NCBI GenBank assembly: GCA_036267755.1
Contig: DATAVK010000041.1
Location: 1-17,134 of the forward strand
DNA: 17,134 nucleotides
Direction of reading: 5' to 3'
DNA from: DATAVK01 sp036267755
GTDB lineage: Bacteria; Actinomycetota; Actinomycetes; JAFAQI01
A model generated the notes under the pieces. That model was not told the DNA's origin. It ran no database searches and saw only the letters and a list, made by a program, of their open reading frames with translations. Shown here piece after piece: positions 1-8,266 of this stretch (its first letter is position 1; every line of letters starts with the position of its first letter). The position numbers and the translations under genes were made by a program.

Positions 1-1490
1 TCGATCATCGCCCCGGAGTTGAAGTCCTTGAAGTACAGGACCTCCTTGTCACCGTTGGCATACGTCACCTCGAGGAAGCGGTTCTCCTCGGTCTCGGTGT
101 ACATCCGCTCGACCGTCCGCTGGGTCATCCCGGCGATGGTCTCCTCGGGCGACCCGCCGTGCTCCGCCAGGTCCTCTGGGTGCAGCGGCAGGTCGGACAC
201 GAGGTACTTGGTGAAGATGTCGCGCGCCGCTTCAGCATCGGGGCGCTCGATCTTGATCTTCACGTCGAGTCGACCGGGTCGCAGGATCGCGGGGTCGATC
301 ATGTCCTCGCGGTTCGACGCACCGATCACGATGACGTTCTCGAGGCCCTCGACGCCGTCGATCTCGCTGAGCAACTGCGGGACGATGGTGTTCTCGACGT
401 CGGAACTGACCCCTGAGCCACGGGTCCGGAAGATCGAGTCCATCTCGTCGAAGAACACGATGACGGGCGTGCCTTCCGATGCCTTCTCCCGGGCCCGCTG
501 GAACACCAGCCGGATGTGACGCTCGGTCTAACCGACGTACTTGTTGAGCAGCTCAGGGCCCTTGATGTTGAGGAAGTACGACCGGCCTTCGCCCTTGCCG
601 GCAGCCGCGACCTTCTTGGCGAGGGAGTTCGCGACCGCCTTGGCGATCAGCGTCTTGCCGCAGCCGGGCGGCCCGTAGAGCAGGATCCCCTTCGGGGGCT
701 TCAGCTGGTGCTCGATGAACAGCTCCTTGTGCAGGAACGGCAGCTCCACAGCGTCTCGGATCTGCTCGATCTGGTCGCCGAGCCCACCGATGTCCTCATA
801 GTCAATGTCCGGGACCTCCTCGAGGACCAGGTCCTCGACCTCGGACTTCGGGATCCGCTCGTAGGCCCAGCCGGACCGACTCTCGACGAGAAGTGAGTCG
901 CCGGGGCGCAGCGGTCCGTCGAGCAGCGGCTCGGCGAGCATCACGATGCGCTCCTCGTCGGTGTGCCCGACGACGAGGGCCCGGTCACCGCTCTCGAGCA
1001 CCTCCTTGAGCAGGACCACGTCGCCCTGGCGCTCGAACGCCAGCGCCTTCACGACGTTCATCGCCTCGTTGAGCATGACCTCCTGGCCGCGCTTGAGGTC
1101 GGCGAGCTCGATGGCCGGGGAGACCGACACCCGCAGCTTGCGGCCGCCACTGAACACGTCGACCGTGTCGTCGTCGTGGGTGGCCAGGTAGTACCCATAC
1201 CCCGACGGCGGCTGGGCGAGCCGGTCGACCTCCTCTTTGAGGGCCACAATCTGGTCGCGCGCCTCCTTGAGGGTGGAGACGAGCCGCTCGTTCTGCGACA
1301 CGACTCCGGCCAGGCTCGCCTGCGCCTCGGACAGTCGCTCTTCGAGCCCTCGTACCTGTCGCGGCGAGTCCGCCAGCCGTCGTCGTAGCGACGAGACCTC
1401 GTCTTCCAGGAAGCCGAGCGCGGTCGCGAGCTCCTGCGACTCCTTCTCGAACTTCGCTGCGCGTATCTCGGCGTCGTCACGTGAAGCCAC
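1..1490 (-). pseudogene. arc: Proteasomal AAA+ ATPase ARC/Mpa, partial at left edge, interrupted by an in-frame TAG
   Basis: This is the hexameric ring ATPase that recognises pupylated proteins, unfolds them and feeds them into the actinobacterial 20S proteasome in the cytoplasm. Read from GTG at 1490, residues about 8-92 form the Pup-binding coiled coil, about 96-245 the OB-fold region, and Walker A GPPGCGKT lies at 273-280. Codon 321 is TAG (528-530), where the family has Glu in YVGETER. After it the same frame stays open to the edge with Walker B (VFFDEMD, D348/E349), an ASNRED segment and RPGRLD, reaching residue 496 of an expected total near 590. The GTG start is supported by GGAGG at 1496-1500, five bases upstream; the longer reading from 1577 would begin upstream of the likely promoter. 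The gene lies 83 bases downstream of trmI. The truncated 320-aa product would lack Walker B, the arginine finger and the C-terminal proteasome-docking tail. Family identity is certain; whether the stop is genuine or a sequence error cannot be told here. Confidence 0.93.
528..530 (-). other. In-frame amber codon within arc
   Basis: On the minus strand the codon order is AAG TAC GTC GGT TAG ACC GAG CGT CAC (K Y V G stop T E R H). ARC/Mpa proteins have Glu at the stop position. A single G-to-T change on the coding strand (C-to-A at plus-strand 530) explains it. Both flanks are in the same frame and show no decay. Confidence 0.95.
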
Positions 1491-1495
1491 GGGCA

Positions 1496-1533
1496 CCTCC
1501 TCCGACGTCACCGCGGATGAAGGCCCGAGCCTA
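1496..1533 (-). promoter_or_regulatory. Probable arc promoter -10 and ribosome binding site
   Basis: A TAGGCT hexamer (1528-1533, overlapping TATAGG) fits the actinobacterial TANNNT -10 consensus and would start RNA near 1520, leaving a leader of about 30 bases. That leader carries a strong Shine-Dalgarno GGAGG at 1496-1500, five bases before GTG at 1490. arc is thus led, unlike most genes in the window. No convincing -35 is visible. Confidence 0.5.
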
Positions 1534-1573
1534 TATCCGGCTTTGTCCGGAGGGCCGCCGAACCGCCGGTGCT

Positions 1574-2440
1574 TCACTCCTCCGGTCGGGCTCCCTTGGA
1601 CGGCCGACGCCGCCGAGCCGGGGCGCTCACACCCGGCGCGAGCCGCCGCGACGTGACCAGGAAGCCGGTGTGCCCGATCATCCGGTGCTCCGGGCGCACC
1701 GCCAGTCCGTCGACGTGCCAGCCGCGGATCATCGACTCCCAGGACTGCGGTTCGGTGAAGCCGCCATGCTCCCGAAGCCCCTCCACCAGGCGCGAGAGCT
1801 GCGTGGTCGTGGCGACGTAGCCGCAGACCACGCCGCCCGGCACCAACGTGCCCGCGACGGCGTCCAGGGTCTCCCAGGGCGCCAGCATGTCGAGTACAAC
1901 CCGGTCGACGTCGGTGTCGTCGCAGGCCTCCACCAGGTCACCGACGGTGATCTGCCACGCTGGGTGCGGGCCGTGGAAGAACCGCTCGACGTTGCTCTGG
2001 GCGATCGCCGCGAAGTCCTCCCGGCGCTCGTAGGAGTGCACCATCCCCTGGTCACCGACCGCGCGGAGCAGGCTGCAGCTCAACGCGCCCGAGCCGGCGC
2101 CGGCCTCGACGACCCGGGCGCCCGGGAAGATGTCGGCCATCGCCACGATCTGGGCCGCGTCCTTGGGGTAGACGACCGCAGCCCCGCGCGGCATCGACAG
2201 CGTGAAGTCGGCAAGCAACGGCCGCAGGGCCAGGTACGCCGTACCCGCCGCGGAGCTCACCACGATGCCTTCGGGCTGCCCGATCAGGTCGTCGTGCGGG
2301 ATCTGGCCGCGGTGGGTGTGGAACTCCTTGCCGGGCACCAGCTCGATGGTGTGCATCCGCCCCTTCGGGTCGGTCAGCTGCACGAGGTCGCCCTCGACAA
2401 ACGGACCGCGTCGGCCGGAGCCGGTCGGGGGTGATGTCAC
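1574..2440 (-). CDS. trmI: tRNA (adenine-58-N1)-methyltransferase TrmI
   Basis: This class I SAM-dependent methyltransferase makes m1A at position 58 in the T-loop of tRNA, probably as a homotetramer in the cytoplasm. The 288-aa product has the small N-terminal beta domain (FVEGDLVQLTDPKGR), the family segment EFHTHRGQIPHDDLIG, MPRGAAVVYPKDAAQI just before the fold, SAM motif I VVEAGAGSGALS, and the catalytic-region motif VLDMLAPWE. Length and motifs match M. tuberculosis Rv2118c. The basic tail (PARRRRPSKG) may help bind tRNA. The GTG start at 2440 has no Shine-Dalgarno; it lies 10 bases after the M50 protease stop, so translational coupling or a weak leaderless promoter (TAGACA, 2448-2453, seven bases upstream and overlapping that stop) is likely. 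Its proximity to arc is also seen in mycobacteria. Confidence 0.95.
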   Translation of the reverse strand: MTSPPTGSGRRGPFVEGDLVQLTDPKGRMHTIELVPGKEFHTHRGQIPHDDLIGQPEGIVVSSAAGTAYLALRPLLADFTLSMPRGAAVVYPKDAAQIVAMADIFPGARVVEAGAGSGALSCSLLRAVGDQGMVHSYERREDFAAIAQSNVERFFHGPHPAWQITVGDLVEACDDTDVDRVVLDMLAPWETLDAVAGTLVPGGVVCGYVATTTQLSRLVEGLREHGGFTEPQSWESMIRGWHVDGLAVRPEHRMIGHTGFLVTSRRLAPGVSAPARRRRPSKGARPEE

Positions 2441-2450
2441 GCGGACGTGT

Positions 2451-3596
2451 CTAGCGCACCCCGGCGGCCCGCAGCGCTGCCACCAGGTCGGCCCGGGAGA
2501 GCACGCCGCCGAGGGTGCCGTCCGCCGCCTTGATCAGGTACTCGCTGGCCGGCACCCGCTGCACCGCGTCCATCAACTGCGCACCACCCATCCCGGGCTC
2601 GAGCACCAGACCGTCCTCGAGCGGGCGGGACAGGTCGGCGACCGAGATCCACGGCTGACGTTCGACCGGCGTCGCCTGCACCGCGGCCTCGGACACGATG
2701 CCCGACCACCGGTCGCGGCTGTCGACGATGACCAGGGCGCGGGCGTTGCTTGCGCGTGCCCGGCGTACCGCCTCAGCCAGCGGCAGCTGCGCCTCGACCG
2801 TGAGGGCTGGCCGGATCAGTTGGGCCAGGTTGAGGGTCGGCACCACCGTCGCGACCCGGGCCTGCGAGATCGAGAGCGACGCGTTGGTCCAGATGAACAG
2901 CGCGATGAGGAACAGGTAGAGCGCGGTGAGCGTCCGGTCCCCGAACGCGCCCCCGGGAGCGTAGAAGCCGACTGCGGCGACGACGATCGACAGCCCGCGA
3001 CCGACGTACCCGGCAATCAGCAGGCCTTTCATCCGGTCGCCGGTCAGGTGCCAGAGGATCGCGCGGAGCACCCGGCCGCCGTCCAGCGGAAGGCCGGGCA
3101 GCAGGTTGAAGGCCGCGACGACGCCGTTGATGCTCGCGCAGCCCATCCCGAGGATCCAGCCGACCGAGTTCTCGGGGAAGGCGTGTCCGATCGCGGCAGC
3201 GATCCCCGCCAGCAGCACCGACGTGAGCGGCCCGACCGCGGCCACCAGGTACTCGCGGCCGGCGGTTGAGGACTCCTCGAGCACCTCCGAGACGGCGCCG
3301 AGGAGCTGGAGCACTACCCGCCCGACTTGCATCCCGAGTGCCTTGGCGACGAGTACGTGGCTGGCCTCGTGGGCCAGCACGGCGGCGTACACCAGCACGA
3401 CGAGGGCGAAGGCGACGACATAGCTCCACCCGACGGAGAGCCCGGTGTCACGTGCCCGGATGGGGTCGGGCAGCGCCAGCGTGGCGAGGACGACGACGAC
3501 GATCCAGGCCGGTGAGACCACCAGCGGCACGCCGAAGATCTTCCCGGCCGGGATGCCGCCCAGGGCTGACCGCTGTTGCGGTTGCTGCCCGCTCAC
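2451..3596 (-). CDS. Site-2 protease-type M50 membrane metalloprotease with C-terminal CBS domains
   Basis: This is an intramembrane zinc protease of the M50 (S2P/SpoIVFB-like) group. From GTG at 3596 the 381-aa product has several hydrophobic helices, the zinc motif HEASH at about 76-80 in helix VVLVYAAVLAHEASHVL, and the third-ligand motif NLLPGLPLDGGR at about 164-175. Two CBS-like segments follow from about residue 250: one ending VIVDSRDRWSGIVSEAAV, the other with GGVLSRADLVAALR. CBS pairs in this subfamily probably sense adenine nucleotides or SAM. I chose GTG 3596 because TACCAT (3603-3608) lies exactly six bases upstream, matching the leaderless pattern elsewhere in the window. An upstream GTG at 3629 adds 11 residues but would leave only 8 bases to the divergent esterase gene. 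The substrate is unknown. The gene is the first of a minus-strand run with trmI. Confidence 0.9.
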   Translation of the reverse strand: MSGQQPQQRSALGGIPAGKIFGVPLVVSPAWIVVVVLATLALPDPIRARDTGLSVGWSYVVAFALVVLVYAAVLAHEASHVLVAKALGMQVGRVVLQLLGAVSEVLEESSTAGREYLVAAVGPLTSVLLAGIAAAIGHAFPENSVGWILGMGCASINGVVAAFNLLPGLPLDGGRVLRAILWHLTGDRMKGLLIAGYVGRGLSIVVAAVGFYAPGGAFGDRTLTALYLFLIALFIWTNASLSISQARVATVVPTLNLAQLIRPALTVEAQLPLAEAVRRARASNARALVIVDSRDRWSGIVSEAAVQATPVERQPWISVADLSRPLEDGLVLEPGMGGAQLMDAVQRVPASEYLIKAADGTLGGVLSRADLVAALRAAGVR

Positions 3597-3602
3597 ACTC
3601 CG

Positions 3603-3608
3603 ATGGTA
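3603..3608 (-). promoter_or_regulatory. -10 hexamer TACCAT, leaderless type, M50 protease
   Basis: TACCAT is followed by six bases and then GTG at 3596. This places the expected RNA start on the first base of the start codon. It supports the shorter M50 protease product. Confidence 0.6.
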
Positions 3609-3637
3609 GGCGCGTCGGCTGACGGACACCTGACACC

Positions 3638-4705
3638 ATGCAGCGCATGACGTCGCTCGGTCTGCCTTGGTCCTCGCCGCTCGCTGGTCGCCTCGACGAA
3701 CTCGTCATCGACAGCACCGCGTTGCGCGGCAACCCGCTCGGTGACTCACACGTTCGCCCGCTGTGGGTCTACGTTCCGCCGGGGTACGACGACGAGCCCG
3801 ACCGCCGCTATCCCAGCGTCTACATGATCCAGGGCTATACCGGCCACGTGAGCATGTGGCGCAACCGTTCGCCGTACCGGCAGCCGTTCGTCGAGACCGC
3901 GGACCAGGTCTTCGCGACCGGGACGGCGCCCGAGGCCATCGTCGTGTACGTCGATGCCTGGACGACGTACGGCGGGTCGCAGTTCGTCGACTCCCCCGGC
4001 ACCGGCAACTACCACTCCTACCTGTGCAACGACGTCGTCGGATTCGTCGACTCGCGGTACCGCACGCTCGACGCCCCGGAGCATCGCGGGATCGCTGGGA
4101 AGTCCTCCGGTGGCTTCGGGGCGTTCATCACCCCGATGCTGCGTCCCGACCTGTTCGGCGGGCTGGCCTCGCACGCCGGCGACTCGCTGTATGAGTGCAG
4201 CTACCTCCCGGAGCACCCGAAGGTGGTGCGCGCGCTACGGGCCTACGACGGTGACATCTGGAAGTGGTGGGAGGACTTCCAATCGCGGGTCGCGTTCACG
4301 AGGCCCGACGACGGGCTGTTACTCATGCAGCTCGGCTGCTCGGCCTGCTTCTCCGCCGACGAGGACGGGACCATCCACCTGCCGTTCAATCCGAAGACCG
4401 GGCGGTTGCGCGACGACATCTGGGCCCGATGGCTGGACTGGGACCCGGTGCGGATGGTGCCGAAGTACGCCGACGCGCTACGTGGGCTGCGGGCGATCTG
4501 GATCGACGCGGGCACCCGTGACGACTGGTACCTCGACCTCGGAGCGGAAGCGATGCGTGACGCCCTCGTTGAGATCGGCTGCACCGACGTCCAGTTCGAG
4601 ACCTTCGACGCCACCCATGCCGCCATCGAGTACCGGTACCCGCTGTCGCTCGCCTGGCTCGCCGAACGCCTCTCGCCGGAAGCGACTGTGGATACGAGCG
4701 TGTGA
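3638..4705 (+). CDS. Alpha/beta-hydrolase esterase (esterase D-like)
   Basis: This is a 355-aa serine hydrolase related to the esterase D / enterochelin esterase-like group. It has an N-terminal strand region typical of the group (HVRPLWVYVPPGYD), a nucleophile elbow GKSSGG at 154-159 with Ser156 in the GxSxG position, a probable acid at Asp295/296 (AGTRDDWYLD) and a histidine at 327 (FDATHAA). There is no signal peptide or membrane segment, so it is probably cytoplasmic. The substrate cannot be predicted. ATG at 3638 is taken as the start; a second ATG at 3647 is equally possible, and neither has a Shine-Dalgarno or a clear -10 close by. It is divergent from the M50 protease with 41 bases between the chosen starts. 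A 39-base gap to the RecB-like gene carries that gene's own promoter, so the two need not be co-transcribed. Confidence 0.85.
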   Translation: MQRMTSLGLPWSSPLAGRLDELVIDSTALRGNPLGDSHVRPLWVYVPPGYDDEPDRRYPSVYMIQGYTGHVSMWRNRSPYRQPFVETADQVFATGTAPEAIVVYVDAWTTYGGSQFVDSPGTGNYHSYLCNDVVGFVDSRYRTLDAPEHRGIAGKSSGGFGAFITPMLRPDLFGGLASHAGDSLYECSYLPEHPKVVRALRAYDGDIWKWWEDFQSRVAFTRPDDGLLLMQLGCSACFSADEDGTIHLPFNPKTGRLRDDIWARWLDWDPVRMVPKYADALRGLRAIWIDAGTRDDWYLDLGAEAMRDALVEIGCTDVQFETFDATHAAIEYRYPLSLAWLAERLSPEATVDTSV

Positions 4706-4732
4706 CTGCCGTGAACTGTCGGAGGTCTCCCC

Positions 4733-4738
4733 TAGCGT
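4733..4738 (+). promoter_or_regulatory. -10 hexamer TAGCGT, leaderless type, RecB-family gene
   Basis: TAGCGT is followed by GAGGAC (six bases) and ATG at 4745. The GAGG is too close to ATG to be a normal Shine-Dalgarno, whereas the hexamer spacing suits an RNA that starts at the ATG. Confidence 0.6.
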
Positions 4739-4744
4739 GAGGAC

Positions 4745-5623
4745 ATGACCACGGTCGAGCTCCCGAACCCCATCTCGGACGCTACCGCGCTGCCCGATCT
4801 TTCGGCCGGAACGGTGGCCGAGTGGGCGTTGTCGCCGTCCCGGGCGCTGGACTTCAAGAACTGTGCACTGCTGTATCGGCTGCGGGTGATCGACAAGCTG
4901 CCGGAGCCGCCCAGCCTCGACGCCGCGCGTGGCACGGTCATTCACGCCGTGCTCGAGGGCTTGTTCGACCTGCCGGCCCTGCAGCGAACCGTCGCCGCGG
5001 CGGTCGAGCAGGTCGAGCCCCAGTGGCGGGAGCTGATCGACAGCGACCCGGAGCTTGCCGCGCTCGTGGATGGCGACCCGGACAGTCTCCCCGCGCTGCT
5101 CGAGTCGACCCGCGAACTGCTGGGCAACTACTTCACCTTGGAAGATCCGAGCCGGCTCGAACCGGCCGAGCGTGAGGTCCTCATCGAGACCACGCTCCCG
5201 TCGGGGGTGCGCCTCAAGGGTTTCATCGACCGGCTCGACCGATCACCAGCCGGCGACCTGCGGGTCGTCGACTACAAGAGCGGCAAGTCACCGAGTGAGA
5301 TGTTCGAGGGCAAGGCGCTGTTCCAGCTTCGGTTCTACGCCTTGATGCTGTGGCGTGAGACCGGCGTGCTCCCCCGGCTGCTCCGGCTCTACTACCTGCG
5401 CGACCGCGAGGTGCTGGACTACTCCCCCGACGAGGCCGACCTATCGGCACTCGAGCGCCAGCTCGAGGCGATCGGCACGGCCATCATCCGGGCCCGGGAG
5501 ACCGGCGACTGGCGGCACAAGCCGAGCAAGCTCTGCGACTGGTGCGCGCATCACGCGGTCTGCCCGGCCTTTGGTGGCACACCGCCGCCGCTTCCCGTCG
5601 TCGCACCCCTTCCCGTCGAGTGA
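4745..5623 (+). CDS. RecB-family PD-(D/E)XK nuclease with Fe-S cluster cysteines
   Basis: This 292-aa protein is a stand-alone RecB-type exonuclease domain like M. tuberculosis Rv2119. Visible nuclease motifs are GTVIHAVLE (His67), GFIDRLDR (Asp162), VVDYKSGK (Asp176, Lys178) and QLRFYAL (Gln194-Tyr198). Four cysteines, Cys40 near the N-terminus and Cys264, Cys267 and Cys273 in LCDWCAHHAVCP, have the one-plus-three layout that ligates a 4Fe-4S cluster in AddB and Cas4. There is no helicase domain and none is encoded nearby, so its partner and DNA target are unknown. No cas gene is present, so it should not be called Cas4. ATG 4745 is the likely start because a -10 hexamer lies six bases upstream. 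The stop codon overlaps the GTG of the GNAT gene, indicating co-translation. Confidence 0.92.
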   Translation: MTTVELPNPISDATALPDLSAGTVAEWALSPSRALDFKNCALLYRLRVIDKLPEPPSLDAARGTVIHAVLEGLFDLPALQRTVAAAVEQVEPQWRELIDSDPELAALVDGDPDSLPALLESTRELLGNYFTLEDPSRLEPAEREVLIETTLPSGVRLKGFIDRLDRSPAGDLRVVDYKSGKSPSEMFEGKALFQLRFYALMLWRETGVLPRLLRLYYLRDREVLDYSPDEADLSALERQLEAIGTAIIRARETGDWRHKPSKLCDWCAHHAVCPAFGGTPPPLPVVAPLPVE

Positions 5624-6204
5624 CGGGCGACCATGAGGACGCGGCGAGCACCTACGACCTCGGCCTGCCGATTGAGACCAAGCAGCTGACGCTTCGTGCG
5701 CTGCGCCCCGAAGACGGCGAGGACATCCACGCGATCTACTCGGTGCCGGAGGTGTCCCGCTATCTCTACACCGAGCCGATGGGCCTTCTCGAAGCCCAGG
5801 ACTACGCGGCTCGGCGGTCCGACCCGGTCGTGGCAACGGACGGTGACGGCGTGAACATCGCGGGAGTCCTGCGGGAGACCGGGGCGGTGGTCGCGACGTT
5901 CTACATCCACCTGATCAGCAGCATCCACCAGCAGGGCGAGATCGGCTACGTCGTGTCACCGGCATTCGCCGGTCGTGGCCTAGCGACCGAGGGCGCGCTG
6001 GCCATGCTCTCGATCGGCTTCGACAGCTGGGACCTGCACCGCATGATCGGGCAGTGCGACGCCCGCAATGCCGCCTCGGCCGCTGTGCTGCGCCGGGTCG
6101 GCATGCGCCAGGAGGCCGAGTTCCGGCAGAACGAGTGGGTGAAGGGCGAGTGGACCGACGAGCTGGTCTTCGCGATGCTCGCCGAGGAGTGGCACAACCG
6201 CTGA
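5620..6204 (+). CDS. GNAT acetyltransferase, RimJ/RimL-like
   Basis: This 194-aa acetyl-CoA-dependent N-acetyltransferase belongs to the RimJ/RimL (Acetyltransf_3) branch. It has the N-terminal strand LTLRALRPEDGEDIHAIY, the acetyl-CoA pyrophosphate loop YVVSPAFAGRGLATEGALAM, and the family segment ARNAASAAVLRRVGMRQE followed by the C-terminal strands. The acceptor could be a protein N-terminus, an antibiotic or a small metabolite; the sequence does not say. I chose GTG at 5620 because it forms a GTGA overlap with the stop of the RecB-family gene (4 bases shared), as expected for translational coupling; an in-frame ATG at 5542 lies well inside that gene and would add residues unlike the family. 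Its stop is one base from the convergent S9 peptidase stop. Confidence 0.88.
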   Translation: MTGDHEDAASTYDLGLPIETKQLTLRALRPEDGEDIHAIYSVPEVSRYLYTEPMGLLEAQDYAARRSDPVVATDGDGVNIAGVLRETGAVVATFYIHLISSIHQQGEIGYVVSPAFAGRGLATEGALAMLSIGFDSWDLHRMIGQCDARNAASAAVLRRVGMRQEAEFRQNEWVKGEWTDELVFAMLAEEWHNR

Positions 6205-6205
6205 C

Positions 6206-8266
6206 TCAGGGTGCCGGCGCGTGCATCGGGCCGACCATCGCCTCACAGAAGGCGAGCATGTCGGCGCGCTCACCGATCACCTTGCTCACCGGCTTGCCGG
6301 CGCCGTGCCCCGCCGACGTCTCGATCCGGATCAAGGTCGGCGCGTCACCGGCCTGCGTGGCCTGCAACGCCGCGGCGAACTTGAACGAGTGCGCTGGCAC
6401 CACCCGGTCGTCGTGGTCGCCGGTCATGACCAGCGTCGGTGGGTACGACGTACCCGGCCGGAGCTGGTGAAGCGGCGAGTAGGCGCGCACCCACGGGTAC
6501 TCGTCAGCGTTGTCGGGGTCACCGTAGTCACCGGTCCATGCCCAGCCGATCGTGAAGTGGTGGAACCGCAACATGTCCATCACACCGACCTCCGGCACTG
6601 CGGCGCCGATCAGCTCCGGATGCTGCGTGAGCAGCGCGCCGACTAGCAGGCCGCCGTTAGATCCGCCGTTGACGACGAGATGGTCGACCGACGTCCAGCC
6701 GGACGACGCGAGCCAACGGGCGCACGCTGCGAAGTCGTCGAACACGTTCTGCTTGTGTTCCCGCCGGCCGGCGTCGTACCACTCACGGCCGAACTCGCCG
6801 CCGCCGCGCAGGTTCGCGATCGCGAGCAGCCCACCGCGGCTCACCCAGGTCGCCCGGGCGGCGGAGAACTCCGGGGTCAACGCGATGTCGAAACCGCCGT
6901 ACCCATAGAGCATCGTCGGGACGTCGCCCGATGGCGTCACATCGCGCCGACGGACCAGGAACATCGGCACGGCTGTGCCGTCGGCGGACGTTGCCGTTGC
7001 CCGCTCGGTCACGACGAGATCGTCTGCGTCGACCGCGGAGTGAATCCGCTCCGTCTCCCCGGTGACCAGGTCGTGTGACCAGACCGATCCTGGGTCGACG
7101 AAGGACGTCGTGGCGAGATGGATCACCGAATCTTCGAGCCGCCCGGTGACGCCTGTAACGGTGACCGGCCCCTCGAGCGGAATCGTCCGCACCGGCTGCC
7201 CATCCGGCTCGAACACTCGCAGCACGGACGACGCGTCGTGGAGCAGCTGGCAGACCAGTCGGCCGCCCAGGTGCTGGGCAGCGACCAGCATGTCGTCCGA
7301 CTCCGGCACGATGTCGCGCCACTGCGAGATTGCCGGCACCGCCAGGTCGATCGCGACGACGCGTCGGCGCGCGGCGCCGAGATCAGTCAGTGCGTAGAAG
7401 GTGGTGCCGTCGTTGCCGAAAACACGAGTCTGCGCGATCGGCTCGGGAGCCAGCGGCCGCAGCGCGAGCGACGGGTCCGCGAGTTCGGCGACGTGCACGA
7501 CGGTCTGCAGCTCGGTGCCTCGGCTCGTCGTGACGATCAGCCACCGTCCGTCGTCCGTGACGGCAGATTCAGGGATGCGCCGCGGGTCGGGATCCACATA
7601 AACGACGCGGTCGGCTGCCTGCTCGGTCCCGAGCAGATGCAGCTGCAACCGCAGCGCCTGGTTGGTGGCGGTCAGCGCCGCGCCTTCGGCGGGAGCGTCG
7701 AGAGCGCCGTAGAAGAAGCCGCTGCTGTCCGGCAGCCACGTCGCCTCCGAGAACTTCGACCAGTGCAGCAGGTCGGGCAGGTCCTCACCGGTGTCGACGT
7801 CACGCACCCGCCAGGACTTCCAGTCCGACCCGGCATCACTGGTGGCGTATGCGACCTGCTTGCCGTCCTCGTTCACCGACCAGGACGTCAGGGCTACCGT
7901 CCCGGCCGTGCTGAACTCGCGCGGGTCGATCAGCACGGTGCCCAGCGACCGCGGGTCATCCGCCATGACGAGCACCGGCTGGTCGGCCAGCCCGTCGTGA
8001 CGCATCGAGAACCAGCGGCTGCCGTGACGCTCGGGTGCCATACGACGGACCGTGTCGAGCAGCTCGGTCAGTCGCTGGGCGATCTCGTCGCGCCCAGGAA
8101 GCTCGGACAGGAACTCGTGGGTGACGGCGTTCTGGGCCGCAACCCACGCCGCGGTCTCCTCGGAGCGGTCGTCCTCGAGCCAGCGATACGGGTCGGGCAC
8201 TCGCTCGCCGTTGAGCACGTCCACGACGTCGCCGCGCCGGGTCTCGGGCCAGGATCGACGAGTCAT
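6206..8266 (-). CDS. Prolyl oligopeptidase (S9A family)
   Basis: This 686-aa serine peptidase cleaves short peptides after proline, by family knowledge. It opens with the N-terminal family segment VPDPYRWLEDDRSEET, followed by a beta-propeller region that gates the active site. The C-terminal alpha/beta-hydrolase domain carries the nucleophile motif NGGSNGGLLV, the acid motif TGDHDDRVVPAHSFKF, and the histidine in SAGHGAGKP (about His654). All triad elements are intact and the length matches the family (about 690-710). No signal peptide is seen, so it is probably cytoplasmic. ATG 8266 is chosen because it overlaps the HAD gene stop as ATGA (8263-8266) and starts just before the conserved N-terminus; longer readings run into the HAD gene. 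It is therefore translated from a HAD-S9 transcript. Confidence 0.94.
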   Translation of the reverse strand: MTRRSWPETRRGDVVDVLNGERVPDPYRWLEDDRSEETAAWVAAQNAVTHEFLSELPGRDEIAQRLTELLDTVRRMAPERHGSRWFSMRHDGLADQPVLVMADDPRSLGTVLIDPREFSTAGTVALTSWSVNEDGKQVAYATSDAGSDWKSWRVRDVDTGEDLPDLLHWSKFSEATWLPDSSGFFYGALDAPAEGAALTATNQALRLQLHLLGTEQAADRVVYVDPDPRRIPESAVTDDGRWLIVTTSRGTELQTVVHVAELADPSLALRPLAPEPIAQTRVFGNDGTTFYALTDLGAARRRVVAIDLAVPAISQWRDIVPESDDMLVAAQHLGGRLVCQLLHDASSVLRVFEPDGQPVRTIPLEGPVTVTGVTGRLEDSVIHLATTSFVDPGSVWSHDLVTGETERIHSAVDADDLVVTERATATSADGTAVPMFLVRRRDVTPSGDVPTMLYGYGGFDIALTPEFSAARATWVSRGGLLAIANLRGGGEFGREWYDAGRREHKQNVFDDFAACARWLASSGWTSVDHLVVNGGSNGGLLVGALLTQHPELIGAAVPEVGVMDMLRFHHFTIGWAWTGDYGDPDNADEYPWVRAYSPLHQLRPGTSYPPTLVMTGDHDDRVVPAHSFKFAAALQATQAGDAPTLIRIETSAGHGAGKPVSKVIGERADMLAFCEAMVGPMHAPAP

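Noticed and set aside
19..519. Plus-strand open frame of 166 codons
   Set aside because: It is antisense to the strongly conserved AAA+ domain of arc; its composition is a mirror of that gene.
528..530. TAG in arc as a recoded pyrrolysine or read-through codon
   Set aside because: The family has an ordinary Glu here, no recoding element is visible, and actinobacteria of this kind are not known to use pyrrolysine. A mutation or base error is simpler.
1491..1577. Longer arc N-terminus from ATG 1577
   Set aside because: It overlaps the end of trmI, lies upstream of the likely -10 and the GGAGG site, and has no family similarity.
4745..5623. Cas4 identity for the RecB-family nuclease
   Set aside because: The cysteine layout is shared with Cas4, but length, context and resemblance to Rv2119 point to the actinobacterial stand-alone RecB family.
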